From the NCBI RefSeq assembly GCF_004336985.1, contig NZ_SJUO01000002.1, forward strand, positions 682,001 to 746,000: a stretch of DNA of 64,000 nucleotides, in the 5' to 3' direction. The DNA is from Exiguobacterium sp. SL-9 (GTDB lineage Bacteria; Bacillota; Bacilli; Exiguobacteriales; Exiguobacteriaceae). The notes beneath the pieces were generated by a model, which made no database searches, was not told the DNA's origin, and saw only the letters and a list, made by a program, of their open reading frames with translations. Positions 24,559-33,318 of this stretch are shown here, piece by piece. A program made the position numbers and the translations under genes. The first letter of the stretch is position 1. Every line of letters starts with the position of its first letter.

Positions 24559-25118
24559 TATAGCTGGAAGTGATGTTTGATTCGTTCGGCGACCGTCGCC
24601 GCATCGAGATGTGTGTTGTTGATGCGCAAATAGTTGTCGACGTCGAGCTCCCCGTCCCGTGAGTTCAAGCGGTACAGCGTCGACGTCTGCTTCAATTCGC
24701 CTTCCGACCAGGCGATGTCCCGCTTCGTCGGCTTATGTGTCAGCCGGTTCTCCGTTTGGTTGCGGATGAGGCGCTCCTCGATGTCCGCCTCGAGCTCGAC
24801 GTAATAGATGTCGGCCCCGTTCATCTCGAACAAATCGGTCACTTGTTTGATATACGCCCAATCCTCTTCTAAATCAAACGCCCAGACGAACGTGAAAATC
24901 ATTCCGTCCAAGTCACTTTTTGCGACTGCTTCAAACAGCTCATGGCGAAACAGTTGGACGAGGCGGCGTCCTTCTTCCGTCCCATAACTAAAGAACGGAC
25001 TGACGAGGTCAATCGTCATGTGGTTATGGAACAGCTTTAAGTCGGTGATTCGTGCGAGCTCTTGCCCGACCGTCATCTTGCCGACGGCTTGTGGGCCGAA
25101 TAAGACTACAAATTTCAT
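24558..25118 (-). CDS. P-loop NTPase, shikimate-kinase-like
   Basis: 186 residues, AAA/kinase fold. Walker A GPQAVGKMT (8-16) at the N-terminus, TFVWAFDLEED and YYVELEADIEERLIRNQTENR (lid-like region), then a helical C-terminus. Similar proteins are annotated as AAA-family ATPase or shikimate kinase; the substrate is unknown. Single gene convergent to the chb operon. Confidence 0.7.
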   Translation of the reverse strand: MKFVVLFGPQAVGKMTVGQELARITDLKLFHNHMTIDLVSPFFSYGTEEGRRLVQLFRHELFEAVAKSDLDGMIFTFVWAFDLEEDWAYIKQVTDLFEMNGADIYYVELEADIEERLIRNQTENRLTHKPTKRDIAWSEGELKQTSTLYRLNSRDGELDVDNYLRINNTHLDAATVAERIKHHFQL

Positions 25119-25263
25119 GAATACCCTACTTTCCGGATGCTTTTTGTTATTCTAGCATGCCAAATCGGAGAGAAGATACAATGTCCCACCTCATTTTCTA
25201 ACATTTTCCTTTTCTAAGTCGATATAATAATAGATGAAACTATAATCCTGAGGTGGCTACATC

Positions 25264-27315
25264 ATGTATAAACGTTTATTCAGTTCACTTATCCTATTCA
25301 GTTTTTTACTGGTGGCTTCCGTCTCTGCAGAAGCGACCACACGCTTGATCAAGGTCGACACACCTCTCCTCGTGTCGATTGAAGACAGCGACAGCTTGGT
25401 CACGTTACCGAAAGGCACGGCCGTCACCGTTCTCGATCGGTCCGATACCTATGCCCACGTATCAGCAGGTGAACAAACCGGGTACGTCCCGAACGAGGTC
25501 CTCGTCGAACCGGTCACGAAAACCGTCATCGCTGAAACGGACCTACTTGATGAAGCCGGGAATGCGGTCGAGTTTTTATCATACGGCGCGACCGTGAGCG
25601 TCTACGATTTAGGGGACGGGGCCGAACTTTTGCGCGTCGTCGGCGAGACACCCCGATTCGTACAACGTGTGTCACTTTCCGATACGGCGCCTCCGCTTCT
25701 TGAAGAGACACGTTATGTGAAATCGAAGGCTGACTTGTATGCATCGCCGCGTACGGGTCCCGTCGTGGGTCAATTGCCACTCGGACAAACCATCATCGTT
25801 TTTGGACAAACGAACGGATATTTCCGCATCCAATCGGGTGAACACTATCGCTATGTACCGGCGCGTGCGCTTTCAAGTCGCCCCGTCAAAACGACGGAAC
25901 GGTACATCGCAAAAGATACGTCTTTGTACGCAGATGCGACTCAGACGACTCGAGTCGGCATCGTCAAGCGAGGCCAACGCATCAGTATTTACGGCCAGGT
26001 CGGAAATCGTTCCCGTGTCTTCGTAAACGGACAATATCGATTTGTTGAAACGAGCCATACGAGCACGAAAAAACCAGCCCCGTTGAAGACCGGCCAGCGC
26101 TACATCACCAAATCAACCACTCTTTACAGCGAGTCATTCAAACCCGTCGGAACGTTAAAACGCGGCGCGCTTGTGACGATTTACGGGACGCACGGCAAGT
26201 ACACGCGCGTATTCACGGGCGGGCAGTACCGATTCGTCTTGACAAGTATGACCAGCACGAAGAAACCCCCGCTCTATGACGCGATGGGCAAACGTTATGT
26301 TAAATTCAATGATGTCGACGTGTACCAAACTACATCCACGTTTTCGAAGAAGATCACTCACTTCAATCGTGGGCGCTTGATTGAGACGTATGGAACGAGC
26401 GGACATTACACACGCGTCATGATCGGGACAAAGTATTATTTCGTCCCGACGGCATACTTGAGCCTGAATAAACCGCTCCCGAAATCAAAGGTCGGGACCG
26501 TTTTCTATACCCAAATCAGTGAGACGCCTTACTTCTCGAGCGATATCGCCTACACTCGCCCAGCCGGTAAATTAGCGCGCGGTGCCAAGCTTGTCGGCCT
26601 TCGCTCGATTGATGACGACTTTTGGCAAGTCCGTCTCGCATCCGGTAAAAAAGTATATGTATTGAACCCGTATATTGCCAAGACGAAACCGAAAGCAGTG
26701 GCAAAAAAGGCGGTTTCCGTCAAAGCCCACTACCATACGGTCAAACAGACACCGTTCTATGCGAATCCGTACGATACAAAACCGATTGGCTACCTCGATG
26801 CGAATCGACGAATCTATCCGCGCTCCCTTCACGGCGATTCGTATTTGATTCAAGACAGCTGGCGACCCGTTTATGTCAAGAAACAGGCCATCCGGGTCAA
26901 GCAAGACCCGTTGTTGACTTCACGAGGTAACACGAAAACCGAGCGCATGATTGCAGCTGCCGCCAAACATCTCGGGACACCATACACATGGGGTTCACAG
27001 TCTCCACTCAATGGTGGGTTTGACTGTTCCGGGCTCATTCATTATGCGAGCAACCAAGCCGGTAAGATCGGTGGACGGACGAACGTGAGCGGCTATTGGC
27101 ATAGCAACCATTTCAAGAATCGCCGGACGAACCTCTCGAGCGGAAAACGAGGCGACATCATCTTCTTCCACGGGACGTATCGCAACGGACCGTCTCATAT
27201 CGGCATCATGCTCGACAACGAGACGTTCATTCATGCCGGAGGCGAGATGCTGCAAATCAACTCGATTCATGATCCGCAGTGGCGACCTCACTTCCTCGGC
27301 TACAAATCACTTTAA
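25264..27315 (+). CDS. Secreted NlpC/P60 peptidase with eight SH3b-like repeats
   Basis: 683 residues, cell-wall hydrolase (probable gamma-D-Glu-diaminopimelate endopeptidase). Signal peptide 1-24, then about eight SH3-like wall-binding repeats (each about 55-65 residues; recurring pattern RY(I/V)xK...LY...RG...IYG....RV...YRFV), and a C-terminal NlpC/P60 domain. Catalytic Cys588 (GFDCSGL), His645 (GPSHIGIM) and a third polar residue in FIHAGGE. The repeats end in STKKP linkers twice in a row, which suggests internal duplication. Terminator follows at 27322. Shares architecture with 48718-50349 but lacks LysM. Confidence 0.9.
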   Translation: MYKRLFSSLILFSFLLVASVSAEATTRLIKVDTPLLVSIEDSDSLVTLPKGTAVTVLDRSDTYAHVSAGEQTGYVPNEVLVEPVTKTVIAETDLLDEAGNAVEFLSYGATVSVYDLGDGAELLRVVGETPRFVQRVSLSDTAPPLLEETRYVKSKADLYASPRTGPVVGQLPLGQTIIVFGQTNGYFRIQSGEHYRYVPARALSSRPVKTTERYIAKDTSLYADATQTTRVGIVKRGQRISIYGQVGNRSRVFVNGQYRFVETSHTSTKKPAPLKTGQRYITKSTTLYSESFKPVGTLKRGALVTIYGTHGKYTRVFTGGQYRFVLTSMTSTKKPPLYDAMGKRYVKFNDVDVYQTTSTFSKKITHFNRGRLIETYGTSGHYTRVMIGTKYYFVPTAYLSLNKPLPKSKVGTVFYTQISETPYFSSDIAYTRPAGKLARGAKLVGLRSIDDDFWQVRLASGKKVYVLNPYIAKTKPKAVAKKAVSVKAHYHTVKQTPFYANPYDTKPIGYLDANRRIYPRSLHGDSYLIQDSWRPVYVKKQAIRVKQDPLLTSRGNTKTERMIAAAAKHLGTPYTWGSQSPLNGGFDCSGLIHYASNQAGKIGGRTNVSGYWHSNHFKNRRTNLSSGKRGDIIFFHGTYRNGPSHIGIMLDNETFIHAGGEMLQINSIHDPQWRPHFLGYKSL

Positions 27316-27321
27316 TTCATA

Positions 27322-27359
27322 CACGCCTGTCCTCACACATGAGGTCAGGCGTGTTTTTT
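27322..27359 (+). terminator. Terminator of the NlpC/P60 gene
   Basis: CACGCCTGTCCTC / GAGGTCAGGCGTG (one mismatch) followed by TTTTTT. Confidence 0.88.
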
Positions 27360-27451
27360 GTCGACACTGTATGTTCGAAACATAAGATTGTGTAGAAGCG
27401 GGAAAATAGGAGTAGTCGCTATCGTTTGTCCGACTCAAAGGGAGGCCCCAT

Positions 27452-28222
27452 ATGCCAAAAGACCCTCAACTCGAGCGCTACGTCTTGCGCGTCTCCGTCA
27501 TTTGCTCGTTCTTTTTCGCTATCGCCGGCATCGTTGTCGGTTATTGGCTGTCTTCCGCTTTCATTTTATTTGACGGCATCTACTCGTTTTTGAGCGTCAT
27601 CATGAGCTGGATTTCGCTTCGAGCCGGCGTCTATATGTTGACGACCGACAAGCGGTTCCCGTTCGGAAAAAGTTTGATTGAACCGCTCATCATCTTGTTC
27701 CAGTACGGTGTCCTCTTATACGTCATCGTCGACGCCTTCCTTGGTGCTATCGATGACGTCCGCTCCGGCGGCAATGAACTTGTCCTCGGTGGGGCTCTCG
27801 TCGGCTACTTGATTGCACAAGTGCTCGTCTGGCTGTCGTTCGATGCGATTTCTCCGTATGTCGACCCGGTCATGCTGATTATCATCACACTCTGGCTCGT
27901 CAAGACGCCGCTCATCGAGATGTGGACTGCGATCAAAGAGTTGATTGGGATGAACACGGAGACGCCGTACAGTAAACAAATCACACTGACCATCCTACAA
28001 GTCGCCCATCACTATGACGTGTTGAAAACGTACGTGCGAACGACCAAGTCTGGTAACATGCTATTCATCGAGATTGACCTCGTTGTCCCGAAAGATTATC
28101 AGTATGACAAAATCGCCGAACAGGACCGCATCCGTCAAAAGATCGAAGATGCGCTCACGTTCTTACCGTATGAGAAATGGCTGACAATCTCCTTCACGCA
28201 AGACAACCGTTGGGCCGAATGA
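27452..28222 (+). CDS. Divergent cation diffusion facilitator (CDF)-like transporter
   Basis: 256 residues. CDF layout: helices 1-2 (FFFAIAGIVVGYWLS, FILFDGIYSFLSVI), the RFPFGKSLIEPLIIL turn resembling the YPYGxxRxEPL motif, further helices to about 170, and a cytoplasmic ferredoxin-like C-terminus. Of the canonical metal-site residues only Asp41 (FDGIYS) and the Asp of YVDPVM remain; the partner positions are Phe/Ser instead of His/Asp. Metal specificity or even transport of metals is therefore uncertain. ATG behind AAGGGAGG. Confidence 0.75.
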   Translation: MPKDPQLERYVLRVSVICSFFFAIAGIVVGYWLSSAFILFDGIYSFLSVIMSWISLRAGVYMLTTDKRFPFGKSLIEPLIILFQYGVLLYVIVDAFLGAIDDVRSGGNELVLGGALVGYLIAQVLVWLSFDAISPYVDPVMLIIITLWLVKTPLIEMWTAIKELIGMNTETPYSKQITLTILQVAHHYDVLKTYVRTTKSGNMLFIEIDLVVPKDYQYDKIAEQDRIRQKIEDALTFLPYEKWLTISFTQDNRWAE

Positions 28223-28253
28223 AAAACGAGCGACACGCAGTCGCTCGCTTCGT
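28223..28253. terminator. Terminator between convergent CDF and baeRF genes
   Basis: AACGAGCGAC / GTCGCTCG stem directly after the CDF stop, with A- and T-rich flanks. Confidence 0.7.
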
Positions 28254-29033
28254 TCATGCTTCAAACGCTCGTCGCAATACTTCTTCCTCCTCGGCATGTC
28301 CTAAGTTCCGGTTCACGACCCGCTCGACGTCTAGCCCGAGTTCATTTTTTAACAAGTTGGCGCTTCGATCTTGCCCGATGATGACGACTTCACTCCACTT
28401 ATGATGCTTATGAAGCGAGCGAATCTCTCCGCCGACGTCCCGATAGAATTGATGGATTTGGTTCTCTTTCCGGCTGTCAAATGAATCAATTTGACTGCTT
28501 GACGACGCTCTCCCGCCGGCACCGCGTCCTTGGTATCTTCTCCATTGGTCAGTGTCTAAATCAAGATCGAACACGACGACGTCCTCGACTTCACCGAGTC
28601 TCGTATCGTACACCGTAATGCTATCGAGCTGAGCAAGCAAGATGCCCGTGTTCGGGAACTCAGCGTCGAGCTTCTCGATTTGATCTAATTTCGGCTTGTC
28701 CCCGTAATGAAAATCGTTGTCGACATCGAGCTGTAGAAAGTGTAGTTCGAACAATCCGTCATTCCCTTCCGCAAATAAGACGATGCTGCGCAACAACTTA
28801 TGTTCGTTCCCTAAAATTTCTCGCTCGGCCCGGTCACGGAGCTGTTTGAACGCTTTCCGTTTCGATTCGTCCCCGCTCGCTTCGACTTCTTGCTCGAGCC
28901 GGCGCAACTCGTTTTTCAAGTTAATCTCCCATTTGTCACGCTCACTCGGTTTGGTGCTCAAGTAAAGACTGAGCACCCCCGCCTCCGCATTATGAAGTTG
29001 CTTGATTTTGCCTAGTTCGGTTGATAATGCCAT
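28254..29033 (-). CDS. Bacterial archaeo-eukaryotic release-factor-like protein (baeRF/VLRF1 group)
   Basis: 259 residues, soluble. N-terminal helical region rich in charged residues (EINLKNELRRLEQEVEASGDESKRKAF), then a Rossmann-like eRF1-domain-2 part with DTDQWRRYQGRGAGGRASSSSQ where true release factors carry GGQ, and an eRF1 domain-3-like end (VVIIGQDRSANLLKNEL). The loop keeps glycines but not the GGQ motif, so peptide release cannot be claimed; ribosome-linked quality control is the family hypothesis. Stands alone behind a convergent terminator. Confidence 0.7.
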   Translation of the reverse strand: MALSTELGKIKQLHNAEAGVLSLYLSTKPSERDKWEINLKNELRRLEQEVEASGDESKRKAFKQLRDRAEREILGNEHKLLRSIVLFAEGNDGLFELHFLQLDVDNDFHYGDKPKLDQIEKLDAEFPNTGILLAQLDSITVYDTRLGEVEDVVVFDLDLDTDQWRRYQGRGAGGRASSSSQIDSFDSRKENQIHQFYRDVGGEIRSLHKHHKWSEVVIIGQDRSANLLKNELGLDVERVVNRNLGHAEEEEVLRRAFEA

Positions 29034-29048
29034 GTCGTCTCCTCCTTC

Positions 29049-30218
29049 TTAATAAATGAAAGCAGCAAGTATCCCCGTGATAAACACGGATGTAATCGTC
29101 ACCGTCGAGAACCCGGCGACAATCATTTTCGGTAAAATCTCATCCTCGATGATGTGCACCTCCTCTTTCGTCTCCCCGATACTCTTCGCCGCCTCCTCGC
29201 TCAAGATGAGCGTCCCCGGGAATCCATAAAGTGCCGTCAACCCAATCGCCATCGACATCTCTTTCGAATAGCCGAGGAAGCGTCCGACGATGAGTGCGAA
29301 CAATAGTAGTCCGGACACACCGAGGATGAACGAGATGGTGATCGGCACAATCAAATCGAACAAGGCGCTCGGTGACAGCGTCGCGAGCGGACCGAAGATG
29401 ATGAGAAGAATCGCAATCATGATGAGACCATAGGCATCGATGCCGTTCAACGCGTTCGCTTTCAAAATCTTGAAGCGACGCAACACGATTCCGAGAATCA
29501 AGGCGATGACGAACGTATTCAAGTAGCCGTTCGTCCACCCGCTCAAGACGGTCGAGATAAGGACGACAACCCCCATGACGAACAGCGTTCCAGCCGTCGT
29601 GTGGAACGCGGCCGGTAAAATCGAATCGTCGGTCTCGTCATGGACGACCGCATGTTCCTCCGGTGTGACGAGTGTCCCATCCCGATGCGCCGTCCGAATG
29701 CGCCGCGCCTCTTTCCGTAAGATAATCGACGTAAGTGGAAAACCGATCAACCCTTGCGTCGCCGCAATCAAAACCGGAAAGACGGCGACCGAGACGAGCC
29801 CGGCGTTGACGGCGGCGTCTTGGACGAGAATGATGGAGATCGTCCCGCCACTGATGGCCGCGATGGCACTCAACACATAGTTCGTGTCGAGGAAAAATTG
29901 ACCGATGCCATATAGGAAAGCGGCAATCCCGAGGACGGCGGACACCCCGATGACAAACGTCTTCCATTGTCGTTTGAACTCATCGAGACTGATCAGCGTC
30001 CCAAGGTGGACGATGACGAGACCGACGACCGTCTGACCGAGCGTGAGCAGTGATGAGGACGGCAACAAATCTTCCGGGAATAAGCCCGATTTGAATCCGA
30101 TGAGAAAGATGACCGAGGCGACGAACAGAGACGACAGGAGCGCTTTCGTCTTCTTAGAGACGTAGTCGCTAATCGTCCAAATCAGCATGACGATCGTGAA
30201 GGCGAGTAAGGAGTTCAT
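29049..30218 (-). CDS. Predicted multi-pass secondary transporter
   Basis: 389 residues, about ten to twelve membrane helices and a hydrophilic central loop (RKEARRIRTAHRDGTLVTPEEHAVVHDETDD, about 168-200). The two halves look like inverted-repeat transporter halves: AISGGTISIILVQDAAVNAG in the first and ALYGFPGTLILSEEAAKSIG in the second. Resembles sodium:glutamate (GltS-like) or related carboxylate carriers, but the exact family was not recognised and no substrate can be named. ATG behind AAAGGGG; 15 nt upstream of the baeRF gene, possibly co-transcribed. Confidence 0.6.
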   Translation of the reverse strand: MNSLLAFTIVMLIWTISDYVSKKTKALLSSLFVASVIFLIGFKSGLFPEDLLPSSSLLTLGQTVVGLVIVHLGTLISLDEFKRQWKTFVIGVSAVLGIAAFLYGIGQFFLDTNYVLSAIAAISGGTISIILVQDAAVNAGLVSVAVFPVLIAATQGLIGFPLTSIILRKEARRIRTAHRDGTLVTPEEHAVVHDETDDSILPAAFHTTAGTLFVMGVVVLISTVLSGWTNGYLNTFVIALILGIVLRRFKILKANALNGIDAYGLIMIAILLIIFGPLATLSPSALFDLIVPITISFILGVSGLLLFALIVGRFLGYSKEMSMAIGLTALYGFPGTLILSEEAAKSIGETKEEVHIIEDEILPKMIVAGFSTVTITSVFITGILAAFIY

Positions 30219-30250
30219 GCCGGAATCCCCTTTCAGGATTGAGTCCTACA

Positions 30251-31378
30251 TCAACGATTTGTATTACCAGAAAACTTCGACTGTTTACGGAGCGCATATA
30301 GTTTTTGCATGTTGAGAAACGTGACTTTTAGGACAGCGTAGAGTGGGACGGCGAGCAGCATACCGACGATCCCGGCGAGACGTCCCGCCACGAGCAGGAC
30401 GAGCGTAATGGTGATGGGATGGACACGGAGTGACTTGCCTTGGACGAGCGGTGAGATGACGTTTGCGTCAAGCTGTTGGACGATGGTGATGGCGATGATG
30501 ACGTAGATGGCTTTGACCGGCTCATCAATGAACGCGATTAAGACGGCGGGTGCGGCCCCGAGGAACGGACCGAAATACGGGATGATATTCGTTGCGAAGA
30601 TGAACAGCCCGAGCGGCAGAAAGAAAGGGACATCAAGCAGCCATAGGGCGATGGTGGCGAAGAAACCGACGAACGTACAGACGATGAGCTGGGCCCGGAC
30701 GTAGCGTTTGATTGTCTCGTGCATGTCGTGCAGAATGTGACGGGCATCCTGTTCATACGTCGGTGGAATCCAGCGAACGATCGCACTTGCGAGCTTGCCG
30801 CCGTCAATCAACATAAAGACGTACAAGAACAAGGCGATGAACAACGTGAACAGCCCGGAAATCACGAGAGCAAGCAAACGTCCGAGCGACCCGGCGACCG
30901 AACCGATGACGACGCCAAGCGCATCGGCCAATTGGCGCACCCACGTCTCGACGGACGTCGCGTTTTGTTCGGCGTACTCACGGAACCAGCTGTACTCTTC
31001 GAGGCGAGCGTACAATAACAGGAATTGACGGTAACTCTCTTCGGCAAAGCGCGGGAACGTGTCGAGCAGTGCGAGCAATTGTCGTGTGATGAGCGGACCT
31101 AGTGTCAGGACAAATGCGACAGTCAATAGGAGCAACGAGAGCAACATCGTCAAAATCGCGAGCGATCGGCGCTTGAACTTCACTTCCAACCAATCGACGA
31201 GACCGACCGTCAAATAGAATAAGATGCCAGCGAATAAAAACGGGGTCAGGACAGTGGCGAAAAAGATACCGATCGGATAAAACAAGAACTCGACTTGTTT
31301 GGCCATGAACACGATCGTCAAGATGAGCAACACCCAAATCCCATTACGAAAGGCACGAGTCGTCCAAAAAGGCTGCAT
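30251..31378 (-). CDS. AI-2E/PerM-family membrane protein
   Basis: 375 residues with the AI-2E transporter family layout: two N-terminal helix pairs, a long amphipathic region (LDTFPRFAEESYRQFLLLYARLEEY), and a C-terminal bundle with PFFLPLGLFIFATNIIPYFGPFLGAAPAVLIAF and DANVISPLVQGKSLRVHPITI. Family members have been linked to sodium/proton exchange or autoinducer export, so the role is open. 32 nt upstream of the transporter at 29049, same strand. Confidence 0.85.
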   Translation of the reverse strand: MQPFWTTRAFRNGIWVLLILTIVFMAKQVEFLFYPIGIFFATVLTPFLFAGILFYLTVGLVDWLEVKFKRRSLAILTMLLSLLLLTVAFVLTLGPLITRQLLALLDTFPRFAEESYRQFLLLYARLEEYSWFREYAEQNATSVETWVRQLADALGVVIGSVAGSLGRLLALVISGLFTLFIALFLYVFMLIDGGKLASAIVRWIPPTYEQDARHILHDMHETIKRYVRAQLIVCTFVGFFATIALWLLDVPFFLPLGLFIFATNIIPYFGPFLGAAPAVLIAFIDEPVKAIYVIIAITIVQQLDANVISPLVQGKSLRVHPITITLVLLVAGRLAGIVGMLLAVPLYAVLKVTFLNMQKLYALRKQSKFSGNTNR

Positions 31379-31540
31379 GTCGGTTTCCCCTTTCTGAAAC
31401 GTTACATTAGTTCTTTCCCGTTTTGAAAAAGTTCATTCCACTCACCTTTCCTGTATGTGCCCCGGTTAAATATTTGTTTACCCCTCCTTCATATGAGGAA
31501 TAGGCATATCATCTATGTTTATGAAGGAAGGTGTCATCCC

Positions 31541-32770
31541 GTGACTTGTCCACGCTGCGGAGCGAAATCCCGCTCGAAAACCACTGTTTGTCCGACGTGC
31601 GGCCATCGCACTCGTCGCTTGAAATGGATTGCTGCCCCGATTGCGATCGCACTCATCGCCTTCGTCTCTTTTTTGACGAACGCTTATCTCACCGAAACTC
31701 CGCGCTCGAGTGAATCGCTCGCCGACAAAGTCGACTTGAACATCACCGAAGATACGGTCTCGGCCGACGGGGCTACCACCGTCGACCTCGAGACGTTGCA
31801 AGATAGCTTATATACGATTGGAACAGGCACCGGTTTTTTAATTAGTCCGCAAGACGTGTTGACGGCGGCCCATAACGTCGCCGGCATCACTCGCGTCACG
31901 ATGAAACATGGTGACAAGGCAGTAAACGGGACCGTCATCGGTCGGACCGACGCGATCGCCGTCATCCGCATCGAAAAAGTGAAAGCGACACCGTTCTCGT
32001 TCAGCCATGCGATTGTCGGACCGGACGAACCAGTGTTGACACTCGCGCCGGATGAACAAATCGAAGGAACGCTCACGTTCGAAGAAGACAGCTATAAGCG
32101 GGAATTCGATTTACCGAATCGTGCCGTCGGCAGCCCGATCGTCACGGCCAATGGACGGGTTCTTGGACTGCACTTGGTGACGAAGACGCTCCCGGTCGCC
32201 TTGTTCGAACAAGACGTACTGTCGTTCCTCGAGTCGGACACGCCAGCACCACCACCGACGAAAAAACGCAGTACGCCGGCCGCTGAACTCGCACCGGTCG
32301 CGCCGATTACACCGGTCCCGAAACGAGAAGACCCGGTCGAACCAGCTCCGGCTCCAGAACCTGAATCGACACCGGAACCGGAAGCCGCTCCCGAAGCTCC
32401 ACCAGAAACCGAAGAGCCCGCAGAAGAGCCGGCACCGGTCGAAGTGGAAACACCAGTCGAACCGGAACAACCGGCCGAAGAACCTGAGACGCCTCCCGTC
32501 ACGGAGCAACCGACCGAGCCCGACGGCCCTGTGACCGAACCGGCGGAACCCGTCGAGCCAGAGAAGCCAGCCGCTCAAGAGAAAGAAGCGGAAGCACCGG
32601 CACCTGTCAATAAGCAAGACAAACCGAGTCCGAACACAAAGCCGAAACAAGACAAGAACGACAAACCGGCGCCACTGCCCGTCACCGAGGAGAAGTCGGA
32701 CGTGACTGACGCGACCGAGGATATCCCGGACGAGCCGGTGGAAGACGAAGAAAGCACGCCATCTGAATGA
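31541..32770 (+). CDS. Zinc-ribbon, membrane-anchored trypsin-like protein with Pro/Glu-rich tail
   Basis: 409 residues. N-terminal zinc ribbon (Cys3, Cys6, Cys17, Cys20), one membrane helix (about 29-49), then a chymotrypsin-fold domain (about 65-240) with His111 (LTAAHNVAG), Asp137 (RTDAIAVI) and Ser198 (AVGSPIV) in the right order. The Ser motif lacks the usual GNSGG, so activity is uncertain. From about 245 to the end there is a low-complexity Pro/Glu/Ala/Thr tail, likely an extended wall-spanning stalk. GTG start at 31541 behind GAAGGAAGG; the longer ATG frame lacks a ribosome site and would displace the zinc ribbon. A hairpin with T-run follows the stop. Confidence 0.75.
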   Translation: MTCPRCGAKSRSKTTVCPTCGHRTRRLKWIAAPIAIALIAFVSFLTNAYLTETPRSSESLADKVDLNITEDTVSADGATTVDLETLQDSLYTIGTGTGFLISPQDVLTAAHNVAGITRVTMKHGDKAVNGTVIGRTDAIAVIRIEKVKATPFSFSHAIVGPDEPVLTLAPDEQIEGTLTFEEDSYKREFDLPNRAVGSPIVTANGRVLGLHLVTKTLPVALFEQDVLSFLESDTPAPPPTKKRSTPAAELAPVAPITPVPKREDPVEPAPAPEPESTPEPEAAPEAPPETEEPAEEPAPVEVETPVEPEQPAEEPETPPVTEQPTEPDGPVTEPAEPVEPEKPAAQEKEAEAPAPVNKQDKPSPNTKPKQDKNDKPAPLPVTEEKSDVTDATEDIPDEPVEDEESTPSE

Positions 32771-32782
32771 TGACGTGCTTTT

Positions 32783-32947
32783 TCATGTGTCTTTTCGAGC
32801 GCGCCGCTGCACGTTGCCGACCGCGGCCCCGAACAACAGCAGGATGATCGACAACATCCAAAATGGCATTACATCCTGCAACAACCAGACGATCAGCGCA
32901 CTGATGGCGATGACGACGCCCATCCACAAAAAATTCGACTGTCCCAT
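32783..32947 (-). CDS. Small hypothetical membrane protein
   Basis: 54 residues, two membrane helices (FLWMGVVIAISALIVWLL, FWMLSIILLLFGAAVG) and a basic end (QRRARKDT). ATG at 32945-32947 has GAGGTGAG five bases before it; the ATG 30 bases upstream has none. Not recognised. Its start lies 20 nt after the stop of the DUF3221-like gene, so they may be co-transcribed. Confidence 0.65.
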   Translation of the reverse strand: MGQSNFLWMGVVIAISALIVWLLQDVMPFWMLSIILLLFGAAVGNVQRRARKDT

Positions 32948-32966
32948 TTGTCTCACCTCAGCCTCA

Positions 32967-33194
32967 TCATAGCACATCGATTCGGTACGCCGTCGCCTGG
33001 GGCGGTAGCGAGCGGGTCATCTTCTCATCGTGTTCGACGCGCACCTGTTGCCCGACGGCGAGCGGTACCTCTTCCTCTCGAAGTACTCCTTCCCAGTGAA
33101 ACACGATGCCATCAAACGGCTCAGCATCCAAGTTCGGTGCGACCCGAAGCCGCGTCGGCTCGAGCTCGACGATATAGCCCGTGAACGTGACCAT
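32967..33194 (-). CDS. DUF3221-like small protein
   Basis: 75 residues, soluble OB-like beta protein (VTFTGYIVELEPTRLRVAPN ... VGQQVRVEHDE ... ATAYRIDVL) in the manner of DUF3221 proteins of Bacillus. Function unknown. The start is set at the second ATG (33192-33194) because GGAGG lies seven bases before it; the longer frame to 33332 has no ribosome site. Head-to-head with the TPR-like gene at 33319. Confidence 0.65.
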   Translation of the reverse strand: MVTFTGYIVELEPTRLRVAPNLDAEPFDGIVFHWEGVLREEEVPLAVGQQVRVEHDEKMTRSLPPQATAYRIDVL

Positions 33195-33318
33195 TTCCAT
33201 TCCTCCGTTTCTTCGCAAATCCTTCCTTTTTCTTTTCCCATTTCTTGAAAAAAATCTACTCGTCCGCCCGAATGCTCGGTATAATGAAGCCACACTCACG
33301 AACTTGGGAGGGACTTCT

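Noticed and set aside
32111-32650. Minus-strand ORFs rich in Gly/Ser or Phe/Arg opposite the Pro/Glu tail
   Set aside because: They are mirror images of the low-complexity coding sequence and have no start signals.
32280-32760. Possible tandem repeat array or CRISPR-like region
   Set aside because: Repeats are imperfect Pro/Glu codon runs in an open reading frame, without regular repeat-spacer units.
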